DNA of 43,716 nt from Chloroflexota bacterium (lineage in GTDB: Bacteria; Chloroflexota; Dormibacteria; Dormibacterales; Dormibacteraceae), in the NCBI GenBank assembly GCA_005880795.1, contig VBGP01000033.1:1-43716 (forward strand), in the 5' to 3' direction. Positions 10,020 through 17,017 of this stretch are shown here, one piece after another (the stretch's first letter is position 1; every line of letters begins with the position of its first letter). The position numbers and the translations under genes are program-made. The notes under the pieces are model-generated. The model did not search any database, was not told where the DNA came from, and saw only the letters and a program-made list of their open reading frames with translations.

Positions 10020-10034
10020 TCGTCAATATGACGA
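10020..10034. promoter_or_regulatory. Operator 2: TCGTC-N5-GACGA palindrome
   Basis: The 15-bp perfect inverted repeat TCGTCA-ATA-TGACGA, sharing its half-sites and five-base central spacing with operator 1. Centre to centre the two are 34 bp apart. It overlaps the position expected for the -35 element of the regulator gene, so binding would also block the regulator's own transcription. Confidence 0.7.
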
Positions 10035-10042
10035 TTAGTCGC

Positions 10043-10048
10043 TAGAAT
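10043..10048 (+). promoter_or_regulatory. Predicted -10 element (TAGAAT) of the NrtR-like gene
   Basis: TAGAAT with seven bases to ATG 10056 fits a leaderless transcript. The -35 position, 17 bases upstream, falls on TCGTCA inside operator 2. It covers the alternative ATG at 10047, which argues against that start. Confidence 0.5.
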
Positions 10049-10055
10049 GGCGATC

Positions 10056-10772
10056 ATGCCGGGCAGATCCGCAAGCTCGAATCCGCCCTTCGGCGTGACG
10101 GTCGACCTCGTGCTGTTCACGCTGGTCCGGGACCGCCTTTGCGCTCTCGCTGTGAGGCGCCGTGCAGAGCCGTTCAGGAGCCGGTGGGCGTTGCCTGGAG
10201 GTTTCGTTCAACCTCAAGAGGACCTGGAACAGGCAGCGCGTAGGGAGCTTCGCGAGGAGACCGGTCTTGACGCGTCGCGAGTGCATCTCGAGCAGCTCGC
10301 TAGCTACGGCAACCCCCACCGAGATCCAAGGCAGCGCGTGGTATCCGTCGCTTATCTGGCTCTGGCGCCCGGCCTGCCAGCGCCGATTGCGGGAAGCGAT
10401 GCCGCGGACGCCGCCTGGCTCGAGGTGAATGAGCTCCTGCACCTGCGGCCGGGGCCGGCTTTCGATCATGGGCAGATCCTGCGAGACGGGCTCGACCGCG
10501 CTAGGTCGAAGCTCGAGTACACGCCTCTGGCGACTGCTTTCTGTCCTCGTGAGTTCACAATCGCCGAGCTGCGTAAGGTCTACGAGGTCGTATGGGGCAC
10601 GGAGCTTGACCCGAGGAACTTCCACCGCAAGGTGACTGGCACGAGCGGCTTTGTGGTCGATACCAAAAAGGTCCGCGTCGAGCGGGGCAGACCGGCACAG
10701 GTGTATCGAGTCGGCAACCTGCGGCTGCTCAACCCGCCGATGCTGCGACCCGGTCTCGCACTCACGCGGTAA
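10056..10772 (+). CDS. Nudix-domain/winged-helix transcriptional regulator, NrtR-like
   Basis: A 238-residue protein from ATG 10056 (an ATG at 10047 is in frame). The N-terminal Nudix domain has a full Nudix box: GFVQPQE, seven residues, then RELREETGL, matching G-x5-E-x7-R-E-U-x-E-E-x-G-U. The C-terminal 85 residues are the winged helix of NrtR, with FTIAELRKVYEVVWG and then DPRNFHRKV as the recognition region. NrtR proteins sense ADP-ribose or related NAD breakdown products and repress NAD genes. Here the gene faces the SPFH/NAD-kinase operon with two palindromes between, so it very probably controls that operon and itself. An intact Nudix box means hydrolase activity is also possible. Confidence 0.88.
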   Translation: MPGRSASSNPPFGVTVDLVLFTLVRDRLCALAVRRRAEPFRSRWALPGGFVQPQEDLEQAARRELREETGLDASRVHLEQLASYGNPHRDPRQRVVSVAYLALAPGLPAPIAGSDAADAAWLEVNELLHLRPGPAFDHGQILRDGLDRARSKLEYTPLATAFCPREFTIAELRKVYEVVWGTELDPRNFHRKVTGTSGFVVDTKKVRVERGRPAQVYRVGNLRLLNPPMLRPGLALTR

Positions 10773-10877
10773 ATGGACGCGGGGATTTCGCCTCTCCTGC
10801 GACCCGATCCTTCGTTGCCACCCTGATTTCAGAACCGGGTTCCGCGCCGCGCCGGTTTCGAGCGGTCAGCGCACGGT

Positions 10878-10903
10878 CAAGGTGTCAGTTAGGGTGTCAA
10901 ATG
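10878..10903. repeat. Paired TGTCA direct repeats, possible integrase arm sites
   Basis: Two TGTCA motifs (in GGTGTCAG and GGTGTCAA) about 13 bases apart lie 70-90 bases before the first partial tRNA copy. The same pairing and distance recurs at 12648-12670 before the intact tRNA end. The rest of 10773-10974 holds no gene that I can support. Confidence 0.45.
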
Positions 10904-10974
10904 CATCGGACGTCACGCATCGCGTCAGGAATCCCAACATCTGGGGGTCGATCTGAACTCGAATCCGCACGTCA

Positions 10975-11019
10975 TGGTGCTCGCGCAGGGAGTCGAACCC
11001 TGAACCTTGGGATTAAGAG
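10975..11019 (-). repeat. Attachment-site copy 1: 45-bp tRNA-Lys 3' end
   Basis: This 45-bp stretch matches the 3' part of the tRNA-Lys gene (12757-12801), from the anticodon loop to CCA, with one mismatch, in the same orientation. Identity stops abruptly after ATTAAGAG, inside the anticodon loop. No 5' half of a tRNA follows, so it is not a functional tRNA; it is the footprint expected when an element integrates into the 3' end of a tRNA gene. Confidence 0.75.
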
Positions 11020-11146
11020 GAGATTGACATTCGTTGCCAGGAAGCGTCAGGACGTGCCTCACTATCGGCAGTCTGACGCGTTTGTGCCACAGGGCATCCT
11101 GACGTGTCACAGACAGCCCTGAGTAAGCTGTCAAATAAGCTGTCAG
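11020..11146. repeat. Attachment-arm repeat unit A
   Basis: About 127 bp directly following att copy 1 and clearly related to unit B (11591-11727): both open GAGATTGAC, share TTGCCAGGAAGCGTCAGGACGT, carry GTCTGACGCGTT and a GTGTCACAGAC segment, and end with two TGTCA motifs spaced alike. The repeated TGTCA/CGTCA words resemble integrase arm-binding sites. Confidence 0.6.
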
Positions 11147-11323
11147 AGTGCGGAACAGCGGGCAACCATTTGCGGCGGGTATCCCGACCGGCTCCATTTG
11201 GTGGGCGGGCAGCATGTCGGACCTTGTTCGCCTCCCCGTAGATGTTGGCCCAGCTCGCACTGGAGATATCAGCGAGGTGCCCAACCCGTCAAACCTGCGG
11301 GGCGAGATAGGCGGACATCTCTG

Positions 11324-11452
11324 ATGTGGCCCATGGGCAATCTTCTCGCTGGACCTCTCGCTGGTCTGTCGGGAGGGCGGCCACGCCTTGGATGTGGCCT
11401 ACTCCTCATCGCGGTCGCCTTCGTGATCGCGATCTTCATCGCGACGAGATAA
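11324..11452 (+). CDS. Possible small membrane protein between att copies
   Basis: A 42-residue frame from ATG 11324 (ATG 11333 also possible), Gly/Leu-rich, with one hydrophobic segment near the C-terminus (GLLLIAVAFVIAIFIATR). No ribosome site or clear promoter is visible. It sits between att copies 1 and 2, so it could be a leftover cargo gene. The composition supports a membrane peptide, but a chance frame is possible. Nothing else gene-like is seen in 11147-11528. Confidence 0.3.
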   Translation: MWPMGNLLAGPLAGLSGGRPRLGCGLLLIAVAFVIAIFIATR

Positions 11453-11528
11453 GACGACGTCGCATAGTCCACACGAGGCGGTCGATTCATAACGAAATGC
11501 GATGCCCGTGGGGATCGCTGCGGATTTG

Positions 11529-11590
11529 TTGGTGCTCGTATAGACCTTCGGTCCCGCAGGGAGTCGAACCCTGAGCCTTTGGATTAAGAG
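11529..11590 (-). repeat. Attachment-site copy 2: interrupted tRNA-Lys 3' end
   Basis: TTGGTGCTCG (11529-11538) is the end of the tRNA acceptor region; then 16 unrelated bases, containing a small GACC-TTC-GGTC hairpin, interrupt; then 36 bp (11555-11590) resume the match through the anticodon loop with three mismatches. Like copy 1 it stops at ATTAAGAG and is followed by the same arm unit. It is a decayed or recombined copy. Confidence 0.65.
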
Positions 11591-11727
11591 GAGATTGACC
11601 TTCCTTGCCAGGAAGCGTCAGGACGTCAGGGCGTGCCTCACGTATTTGGCGGTCTGACGCGTTCGTGCCACGCACCGTCCAGGCGTGTCACAGACTGCCC
11701 CGGGTAAGCTGTCAAATCAGCTGTCAG
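11591..11727. repeat. Attachment-arm repeat unit B
   Basis: The counterpart of unit A at 11020-11146, about ten bases longer through an insertion after CAGGACGT. It begins GAGATTGAC and ends with the paired TGTCA motifs. Order and spacing relative to the tRNA fragment are conserved. Confidence 0.6.
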
Positions 11728-11811
11728 CTCGGGACTTCGACTGGGGCCGCACCAGCAGTTCGGGTTGGGTAGGCGCTCACACTTGGTCGCCGAACTAATA
11801 ATGTCCATCCA

Positions 11812-12435
11812 GTGAGCGGGTTTTCCGACGATGGCCGGTGGTGGTGGGACGGTACGACGTGGCTGGCGACGCCTCAGGTCGTGCTCCCTCAGCTTCCGCC
11901 GACCGAGTTCGAGCAATCAGGGCAACTGAACAAAATGCGCGATCGCAGGAGCAAAGGTCGGTGGCTTTTTTGGACGTTCGGGCTCGGATTCGGACTGCCT
12001 GCCTTCCTCCAGTCCCCTTCTCCCGATATCCTGCCATATGCTCGCGACTATCGATTGTGGACGCTCGAACAGCTGGCACTCGCGACGACCTACCTGCTTG
12101 GCCCAGATGAGCCGATGCTGGCCGGCGAAACATCTATTTACGACGTCGGTGATTCCTGGACACGGGGCCTGGCGGTGGCGGTCACGGCGGCACGTGTGGT
12201 GGTCTTTCGTATCGATTCCGTCGATGGGCAACCGCGCTGGATCGTACTGGTGGGTCGCCCGACTGACGTGAACATAGAGGCACGTTCGGCAGTGTTTGGG
12301 TTCCTATGGCCGGCCCTCAAAGTCAGCGGTTGGAATGGACAGTGGACGATCCGGGGTCAGCCGGGCATGTTCAAGCCGGAGCCGGTGCTTGACGCATGGC
12401 GGCAAGCCGTCAAGGGCACGGGTCGCACCGCATGA
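11812..12435 (+). CDS. Unknown protein with N-terminal WWDG motif, cargo of the tRNA-Lys region
   Basis: A 207-residue protein from GTG 11812. It opens with DGRWWWDGTTW, the W-W-D-G-x-x-W pattern found at the start of many actinobacterial membrane-associated proteins (DUF2510-like). A basic stretch (RDRRSKGR) is followed by a hydrophobic segment (WLFWTFGLGFGLPAFL, about 50-66). The rest is a soluble alpha/beta region with strands such as VAVTAARVVVFRI and PRWIVLVGRP, somewhat like a PH-type barrel, but I cannot assign it. It lies alone between att copy 2 and the intact tRNA-Lys, so it is likely carried by an integrated element. Confidence 0.6.
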   Translation: MSGFSDDGRWWWDGTTWLATPQVVLPQLPPTEFEQSGQLNKMRDRRSKGRWLFWTFGLGFGLPAFLQSPSPDILPYARDYRLWTLEQLALATTYLLGPDEPMLAGETSIYDVGDSWTRGLAVAVTAARVVVFRIDSVDGQPRWIVLVGRPTDVNIEARSAVFGFLWPALKVSGWNGQWTIRGQPGMFKPEPVLDAWRQAVKGTGRTA

Positions 12436-12756
12436 CCACGCTGTCGGTAAGGGAGGGGTTGATCGCCTGACTGGGTGAATCGCTTCTGACCCCGCGACGT
12501 TATGCGGGTCTACTGCACAACAGTTCGCCAGTCACGAGACATGGGATTATTGATTCGCTACGACCTGGTTCAATTGGTCACCGGGAACTCTAGTTGAGTC
12601 AAGCAAACCCCTTTTGACGACAGTTCTGGGGCTTGGTTCCCGATCTGTAAGCTGTCAAATACGCTGTCAACAGGCGACGGGGCAGATGCTGCCCACCACC
12701 AGTTGACACGTCAGGAACACCAGGGGCACGCCCTGACGCTCTGGGACACAACATAT
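12436..12756. other. Non-coding arm region before tRNA-Lys
   Basis: No supported gene. It contains TGTAAGCTGTCAAATACGC and a second GCTGTCA (12648-12670), the same paired TGTCA arm motif that ends units A and B, and then CGTCAGG and CCCTGACGC words up to the tRNA 3' end. Best read as the remaining arm of an attachment site. Confidence 0.5.
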
Positions 12757-12832
<76 letters not shown>

Positions 12833-12910
12833 GCGAAGGGAGTGGCCGTCTTCGATCTTAAGCGCCCAGTGTAATTAACACCCTGAGTTTGATGCCGTTC
12901 CCACTCCGCG

Positions 12911-12916
12911 TAGGTT
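12911..12916 (+). promoter_or_regulatory. Predicted -10 (TAGGTT) of the PrgI/VirB4-like operon
   Basis: TTGATG (12889-12894), 16 bases, TAGGTT, six bases, then GTG 12923. This arrangement predicts a leaderless transcript and fixes the GTG start. Confidence 0.5.
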
Positions 12917-12922
12917 TGCCTC

Positions 12923-13240
12923 GTGCCTGCCCGGATCCCGCTTGATGTCGACCTCGAGGACAAACTGCTCTACGGGCTCACACCCACCCGGCTCGCTTAT
13001 CTCGTCATCGCCTTGCTCGCGGGATTCGCGGTCTGGACCTCACATTGGGCGCCTTCATCCGCACGCGCAGGAGTCGCCATCGCCGTCGTGCTGGTGGGTG
13101 TCGTAGCCGCATGGGGGCGGTTGCGCGGGAGACCCATCGATGGCTGGGCAGCGGATCTGTTCGCCTTCTGCATGTCGGAATACCGCATCCAGTGGAGGCG
13201 ACCCAGGCCTTTCAAACGGCTGGGCCGCGGAGTCTCATGA
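12923..13240 (+). CDS. PrgI-family protein (VirB3-like T4SS membrane component)
   Basis: A 105-residue protein with the PrgI layout: an N-terminal PARIPLDVDLEDKLLYGLT segment, two adjacent membrane helices (about 25-43 and 48-65), and a basic C-terminal tail. In type IV secretion and conjugation systems PrgI/VirB3-like proteins anchor the VirB4 ATPase at the inner membrane. The stop overlaps the start of the VirB4-like gene (ATGA), which supports a working pair. It lies 90 bases beyond the tRNA-Lys gene, just outside the integration footprint. Confidence 0.82.
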   Translation: MPARIPLDVDLEDKLLYGLTPTRLAYLVIALLAGFAVWTSHWAPSSARAGVAIAVVLVGVVAAWGRLRGRPIDGWAADLFAFCMSEYRIQWRRPRPFKRLGRGVS

Positions 13241-15270
13241 TTCGCATTGCGCGCCGAAACGCGGCAGCCTGCTGGCCCGCCGACTCGCGTCTGACCACGA
13301 TCGATACCGGCTCGATCGGATTCGCGGGGGCTGCCGAAGATGACCGTCGCCGCTTTCTGAATAGCTTCCGGCGGCTCGTCGACGGCCTCGAATCACCGCT
13401 GCAGGTGGTGATCAACGTCCGGCCGGGTCAGGATGCCGCGAGCGAAGCGTCTGGCATCGAACCAGCCGCCTTCGAAGACCTACGCGGTGCCGACCTGTGC
13501 TTCGCGGAGGACATCCGTCGCAGCAGTTCCTCCCACACCATCACGACTTCGCTGATCACAACCGACAAGCAGGCATCGCGCGTGCAAGCTGCGTTGGGCG
13601 AGATGAGCATCTCCTCTAGCCTCCCTGTCGCGCAAGAACCGCCCTTTGGCCGCCAGCAAGCGACGCGCTTTCTTCACGTCCGAGGTTTCAGCCGGAGCTG
13701 GTACATCGACCGCCTTCCCGGCACCGAGCTCGACGCCGGATGGCTCTTCCGCCTCTTACCATCAGGCCTTGCAATGAACCTGTCGTGGCACCTCACCCCG
13801 CTGCCCGCGGCCTGGATCGTGCACTACCTCCAACGCCAGCTCATCAATATGCGCGCCGCTAATTTCTTGGACGCGACCGCAGGGTCGTCGGATCCAACGC
13901 TTGCCGGAGCGCTGCCCAACGCAGAGGACCTGCAGCGGCGCCTCGCCTCCAGCCAGGACAAGGCCTTCCACGTCTCGATGTACCTCACTCTGACCTCGCC
14001 CACGTCTGAAGCGCTCGAAGACGGCTCGCGCCGGGTCGAAGGGTCGGCTCGGGCGATCCTCTGCGACCTGCAACGCTGCACTTTTCGGATGCGGGACGGC
14101 TTCATGGCCACCCATTCCGGTGGTCCGGACAGGCTGCAACGCAAGAGGGTCATCGACTCCACCGCCCTGGTCACGTTTTTTCCATGGAACGAGCCGGACC
14201 TTCAGCAGCCAGGCGGGCTCTTCGTCGGCCGCAATGCGGCGACCGGATCGCCGGTTCTGGTCGACCCATTCGATCAACGCCGATACGCGAACGCAAATAT
14301 CGCGGTATTCGGCCATTCGGGAGCTGGCAAGACGTACCTGCTCTCGACCCTTGTGATGGGCGCGCTGGGCGCCGGTGCCAGCGTGTACATCATCGATCCG
14401 GAGCACGAATACGGAGGTGTCGCCAAGCAGCTGGGCGGCATAGATGTTGAGCTCGCGCTTGGCTCGGGTCACGCGCTGAACGTCTTGGATCTCAGACCCT
14501 CCGACCGTCGCGACGAGGCGTGGCTCGGACCTGCTGCTGCCGACGCTGTCGACCTTTGCGCTTGCGTTTGCGGAACGCTTGACGAATCGGAACGTGCGGT
14601 GGTCGAGGGTGCTGTCCGCCTGGCGTATGAGGAAACGCTGCAGCCGGTGCTGCGCGACGTTGCAGACCGTCTGCCGCGCGGCTCTCGGGTCGCAGTCATC
14701 TTGCAGCGTTGGGTCCACGGCAGCCTCGGCCAGATGTTCAGCGCCCCGACCAACGTCGACCTGGACGCGCCAATCGTGGTTTTCGGTATGCGCGAGCTGC
14801 GTGACGAGATGGTTGCTCCGGTGCATTTCCTCCTCGCCGAGGCTCTGTGGACCCGCATCAAACGCAGGGACCGCCGCCGAATGCTGGTCATCGATGAGCT
14901 CGGTTTGCTCTTTGAGGACGCGACGATCCGCCGCTTCGTGGTAAGCCTTGCCAGGCGCATCCGCAAGTACCACGGCTCGCTTGTTTTCGCGACCCAGAAT
15001 CCAGGCGACCTCTTGAGCTCTGACCAGGGCGCCGTCGTGGCGACAAACCCGGCGCTTGTTTTCTTCGGCGCGCAGCGCCCGGTCGAGGCGGCCAAGCTGC
15101 AGGAGGCGTTCCATCTCAGCACTCAGCAAAGAGCCTTCCTTGAGGGTGCCCATCGCGGCGACTTTCTGCTGGCCGCGGGTTCGGACCGGCTCGGCATCGG
15201 CGTCAAAGCACCACCCTGGCAGGAGGAGGTGATGCGACTGGCCAGAACGACGGCGCAGCCCGCGGCCTGA
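13237..15270 (+). CDS. VirB4/TraC-like ATPase
   Basis: The frame is open upstream, but ATG 13237 overlaps the PrgI stop and gives 677 residues, normal for this family. The N-terminal half is the VirB4-type variable domain. The ATPase domain has Walker A GHSGAGKT (359-366) and Walker B MLVIDELGLLF (549-559), plus an ATQNPGDLL sensor-like motif and a C-terminal region typical of conjugative ATPases (QKAxFL-like QRAFLEG). Such ATPases power assembly or substrate transfer in type IV secretion. No relaxase, coupling protein, VirB6, VirB8 or pilin gene is visible in the window, so its system is either elsewhere or reduced. Confidence 0.88.
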   Translation: MIRIARRNAAACWPADSRLTTIDTGSIGFAGAAEDDRRRFLNSFRRLVDGLESPLQVVINVRPGQDAASEASGIEPAAFEDLRGADLCFAEDIRRSSSSHTITTSLITTDKQASRVQAALGEMSISSSLPVAQEPPFGRQQATRFLHVRGFSRSWYIDRLPGTELDAGWLFRLLPSGLAMNLSWHLTPLPAAWIVHYLQRQLINMRAANFLDATAGSSDPTLAGALPNAEDLQRRLASSQDKAFHVSMYLTLTSPTSEALEDGSRRVEGSARAILCDLQRCTFRMRDGFMATHSGGPDRLQRKRVIDSTALVTFFPWNEPDLQQPGGLFVGRNAATGSPVLVDPFDQRRYANANIAVFGHSGAGKTYLLSTLVMGALGAGASVYIIDPEHEYGGVAKQLGGIDVELALGSGHALNVLDLRPSDRRDEAWLGPAAADAVDLCACVCGTLDESERAVVEGAVRLAYEETLQPVLRDVADRLPRGSRVAVILQRWVHGSLGQMFSAPTNVDLDAPIVVFGMRELRDEMVAPVHFLLAEALWTRIKRRDRRRMLVIDELGLLFEDATIRRFVVSLARRIRKYHGSLVFATQNPGDLLSSDQGAVVATNPALVFFGAQRPVEAAKLQEAFHLSTQQRAFLEGAHRGDFLLAAGSDRLGIGVKAPPWQEEVMRLARTTAQPAA

Positions 15271-15289
15271 CCGGTAGGCTTACGTCGAC

Positions 15290-15880
15290 GTGCCGAGGGT
15301 TCTCCACTACCGATTACATGGCCTTCCCGAGCATCGACTTGAGCGTGTCCACGAACAGTTCGATGTGCTCGCTGAGGCCCGTGCGTGGCGGTGCGGCGCA
15401 CCCTGGATTGCGAGCTCGCAATCCCGCGGGCTGTTCGAGATGGAATTCTTCCGGCACCTGCGAAATGAAGAGGGCAAGACCATAAGCGCTGCCGGCTTTG
15501 TGAAGATGGCCGGCGACGAAACCGACGCCCTGATCATCACGATCTTCATGCGTGACCTGAGCGCCGAATATGGGATCCGCGCTTCGATCCGCGACGAGGA
15601 TCATCCGCTGGCCAAGCTCCGCCGTCTCGACTTCGAGCTCGGACGCCTGCCCAGCGGCCAATCGCTCGAGGACGTCCTGGCCAAGCGGCCGGTGATCAAG
15701 AAGGTCAAAGGCGAGCGGATCTTCTTTTATCCACCGACATTTCGTCTCCATTCCCAGGGCCCCCCTAGCCCAGAGTGGGCTTACGCGCTATGCGGTATCC
15801 GCGCTTACGCGCCAACGCTGCTCGAAGCCGAGCAGGAGGCGCTGAAGATCCTGCGTGGCTTCGGTCACCTTGGCGGCTGA
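15290..15880 (+). CDS. Unknown protein linked to the VirB4-like ATPase
   Basis: A 196-residue protein from GTG 15290; a TAGGCT -10-like element (15275-15280) lies nine bases before the start, so it may have its own promoter as well as reading through from the ATPase gene 19 bases upstream. I see no signal peptide or membrane segment. The sequence is a mixed alpha/beta domain: FEMEFFRHLRNEEGK, then DALIITIFMRDLSAEYGIRAS, then a C-terminal Y-A-P-T-L-L-E-A-E-Q-E-A helix. I do not recognise the family. Its end overlaps the hydrolase start by 26 bases. Confidence 0.65.
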   Translation: MPRVLHYRLHGLPEHRLERVHEQFDVLAEARAWRCGAPWIASSQSRGLFEMEFFRHLRNEEGKTISAAGFVKMAGDETDALIITIFMRDLSAEYGIRASIRDEDHPLAKLRRLDFELGRLPSGQSLEDVLAKRPVIKKVKGERIFFYPPTFRLHSQGPPSPEWAYALCGIRAYAPTLLEAEQEALKILRGFGHLGG

Positions 15881-16706
15881 AGGCGCGCTGGCAGCCAAAG
15901 GGTTCATCAATTCGGCTGACGGGACCAGGCTGGCGTACCGGTCATGGCCCATCTCCGGCGCCAAGATCACGTTTGCCGTCGTGCATGGTCTGGGCGAGCA
16001 CAGCGGCCGTTATGAGCGCTTCGCAGACGGAATGGGTCGCCACGGGATGGCCACGTTCGCGGTGGACCTGAGAGGTCACGGCGAAAGCGAGGGAAAGCGG
16101 GGTCACGTCGACTCGTGGTCGCAATGGGTAGACGACGCGGCTGCATTCGTAAGTCACGTCGAGAGCCAGCAATCGGGAGAGGTCGTCCCGTTAGGTCATT
16201 CGTTCGGTGGCGTGGTGGTGCTGAGCGCAGTGCGCTCAAGCCGGCTGGCAAAAGCAAAGCGGTTTGTGCTCTCCAGCCCAGCGCTCAAGCTCAAAGCTGA
16301 AGTCCCCGCGTGGAAGACTTCGCTCGGCAAGGTGATGGCCAGCATTGCGCCCCGGCTTGCCCTGGACAACGAGGTCGATCCCGGGACCGTGTCGCGTGTC
16401 CCGGAAGTGGTCGCCGCTTACCGCGCCGATCCCCTGGTTCACAGCAAGATCTCGAGCCGGCTCTACGCCGAGTGGCAGCGCGCCGCCGCAGAAAACCTGG
16501 GGCTCGCGGGAGACGTCAAGATTCCATTTCTGATCCTTGCCGGGACCGGTGACAGGCTCATCGATTTCGAGGGCAGCACGGAGCTCCATGCGCGAGCCCC
16601 CGAGACCAGCGAGCTGCAACTTCTGGAAGGCCGATACCATGAACCTTTCAACGACCTGGGGAGTGACGAGGTCTTTGCATTGATCGCCGAGTGGCTGAAG
16701 AAATGA
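15855..16706 (+). CDS. Alpha/beta hydrolase, monoacylglycerol lipase-like
   Basis: A 283-residue protein from GTG 15855. The core reads VVHGLGEHSGRYERFA (HG oxyanion motif), DLRGHGESEGKRGH, and the nucleophile elbow LGHSFGG; the acid lies in AGTGDRLID and the histidine in YHEPFND. This is the serine aminopeptidase S33/monoacylglycerol lipase pattern, hydrolysing acyl esters. The catalytic triad appears complete and no signal peptide is seen, so it is cytosolic or loosely membrane-bound. It overlaps the upstream unknown gene and the downstream GlsB gene (ATGA at 16703). Confidence 0.9.
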   Translation: MASVTLAAEGALAAKGFINSADGTRLAYRSWPISGAKITFAVVHGLGEHSGRYERFADGMGRHGMATFAVDLRGHGESEGKRGHVDSWSQWVDDAAAFVSHVESQQSGEVVPLGHSFGGVVVLSAVRSSRLAKAKRFVLSSPALKLKAEVPAWKTSLGKVMASIAPRLALDNEVDPGTVSRVPEVVAAYRADPLVHSKISSRLYAEWQRAAAENLGLAGDVKIPFLILAGTGDRLIDFEGSTELHARAPETSELQLLEGRYHEPFNDLGSDEVFALIAEWLKK

Positions 16707-17002
16707 TTGCGGAGGTCGTGCTCGCTGGGCGGCTGAATCTCGACCCCGGTTCATGGCTCGCCTGGATCGTGGTGGGACTCATCGCCGGCGCCATCGCCGC
16801 TCGTGTCGTGGCCGGCCGCGGATTCGGCTGCATCGCCGACATAGTGGTCGGCGTGGCGGGAGCCATCATCGGCGGATTCCTTCTCAGCGCAATCTTCGGA
16901 GCCACAGGCACCGTTGGTTTCTGGGGCAGCCTCGTAGTCGCGTTCATTGGCGCCGCGGTCCTGCTCGCGGTTTTGAAGCTGGTGTCGGGCGGACGCCTCT
17001 GA
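16703..17002 (+). CDS. GlsB/YeaQ/YmgE-family membrane protein
   Basis: ATG 16703 overlaps the hydrolase stop and gives 99 residues; a GTG at 16691 would add four. Three hydrophobic helices are visible (about 16-36, 44-66 and 72-92), with the family's G-x-GCIADIVVGVAGAIIGG segment between. These small inner-membrane proteins, once called transglycosylase-associated, are linked to stress resistance in enterobacteria, with no proven biochemical role. A second paralogue is at 37724-38047. The final codons lie inside a perfect hairpin. Confidence 0.85.
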   Translation: MIAEVVLAGRLNLDPGSWLAWIVVGLIAGAIAARVVAGRGFGCIADIVVGVAGAIIGGFLLSAIFGATGTVGFWGSLVVAFIGAAVLLAVLKLVSGGRL

Positions 17003-17015
17003 GCTAGAGGCGTCC
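16991..17015. terminator. Perfect hairpin between convergent genes
   Basis: GGACGCCTCT, loop GAGCT, AGAGGCGTCC: a 10-bp perfect stem. It covers the last codons of the GlsB gene and ends two bases before the MFS gene stop. It has no U-run, so it would be a non-canonical, bidirectional terminator or RNA-end protector. Confidence 0.6.
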
Positions 17016-17017
17016 TC

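Noticed and set aside
10975-11019. Second tRNA-Lys gene
   Set aside because: Only the 3' part from the anticodon loop onwards is present; no D arm or 5' acceptor strand follows.
10878-11146. CRISPR-like array from repeated TGTCA words
   Set aside because: The repeats are only 5-8 bases, irregularly spaced, with no constant-length spacers and no cas genes.
11539-11554. Insertion sequence remnant inside att copy 2
   Set aside because: Only 16 bases, no terminal inverted repeats beyond a tiny hairpin and no target duplication.
13762-15153. Minus-strand open frame of 463 codons
   Set aside because: Antisense to the VirB4-like ATPase, which has clear Walker motifs in its own frame.
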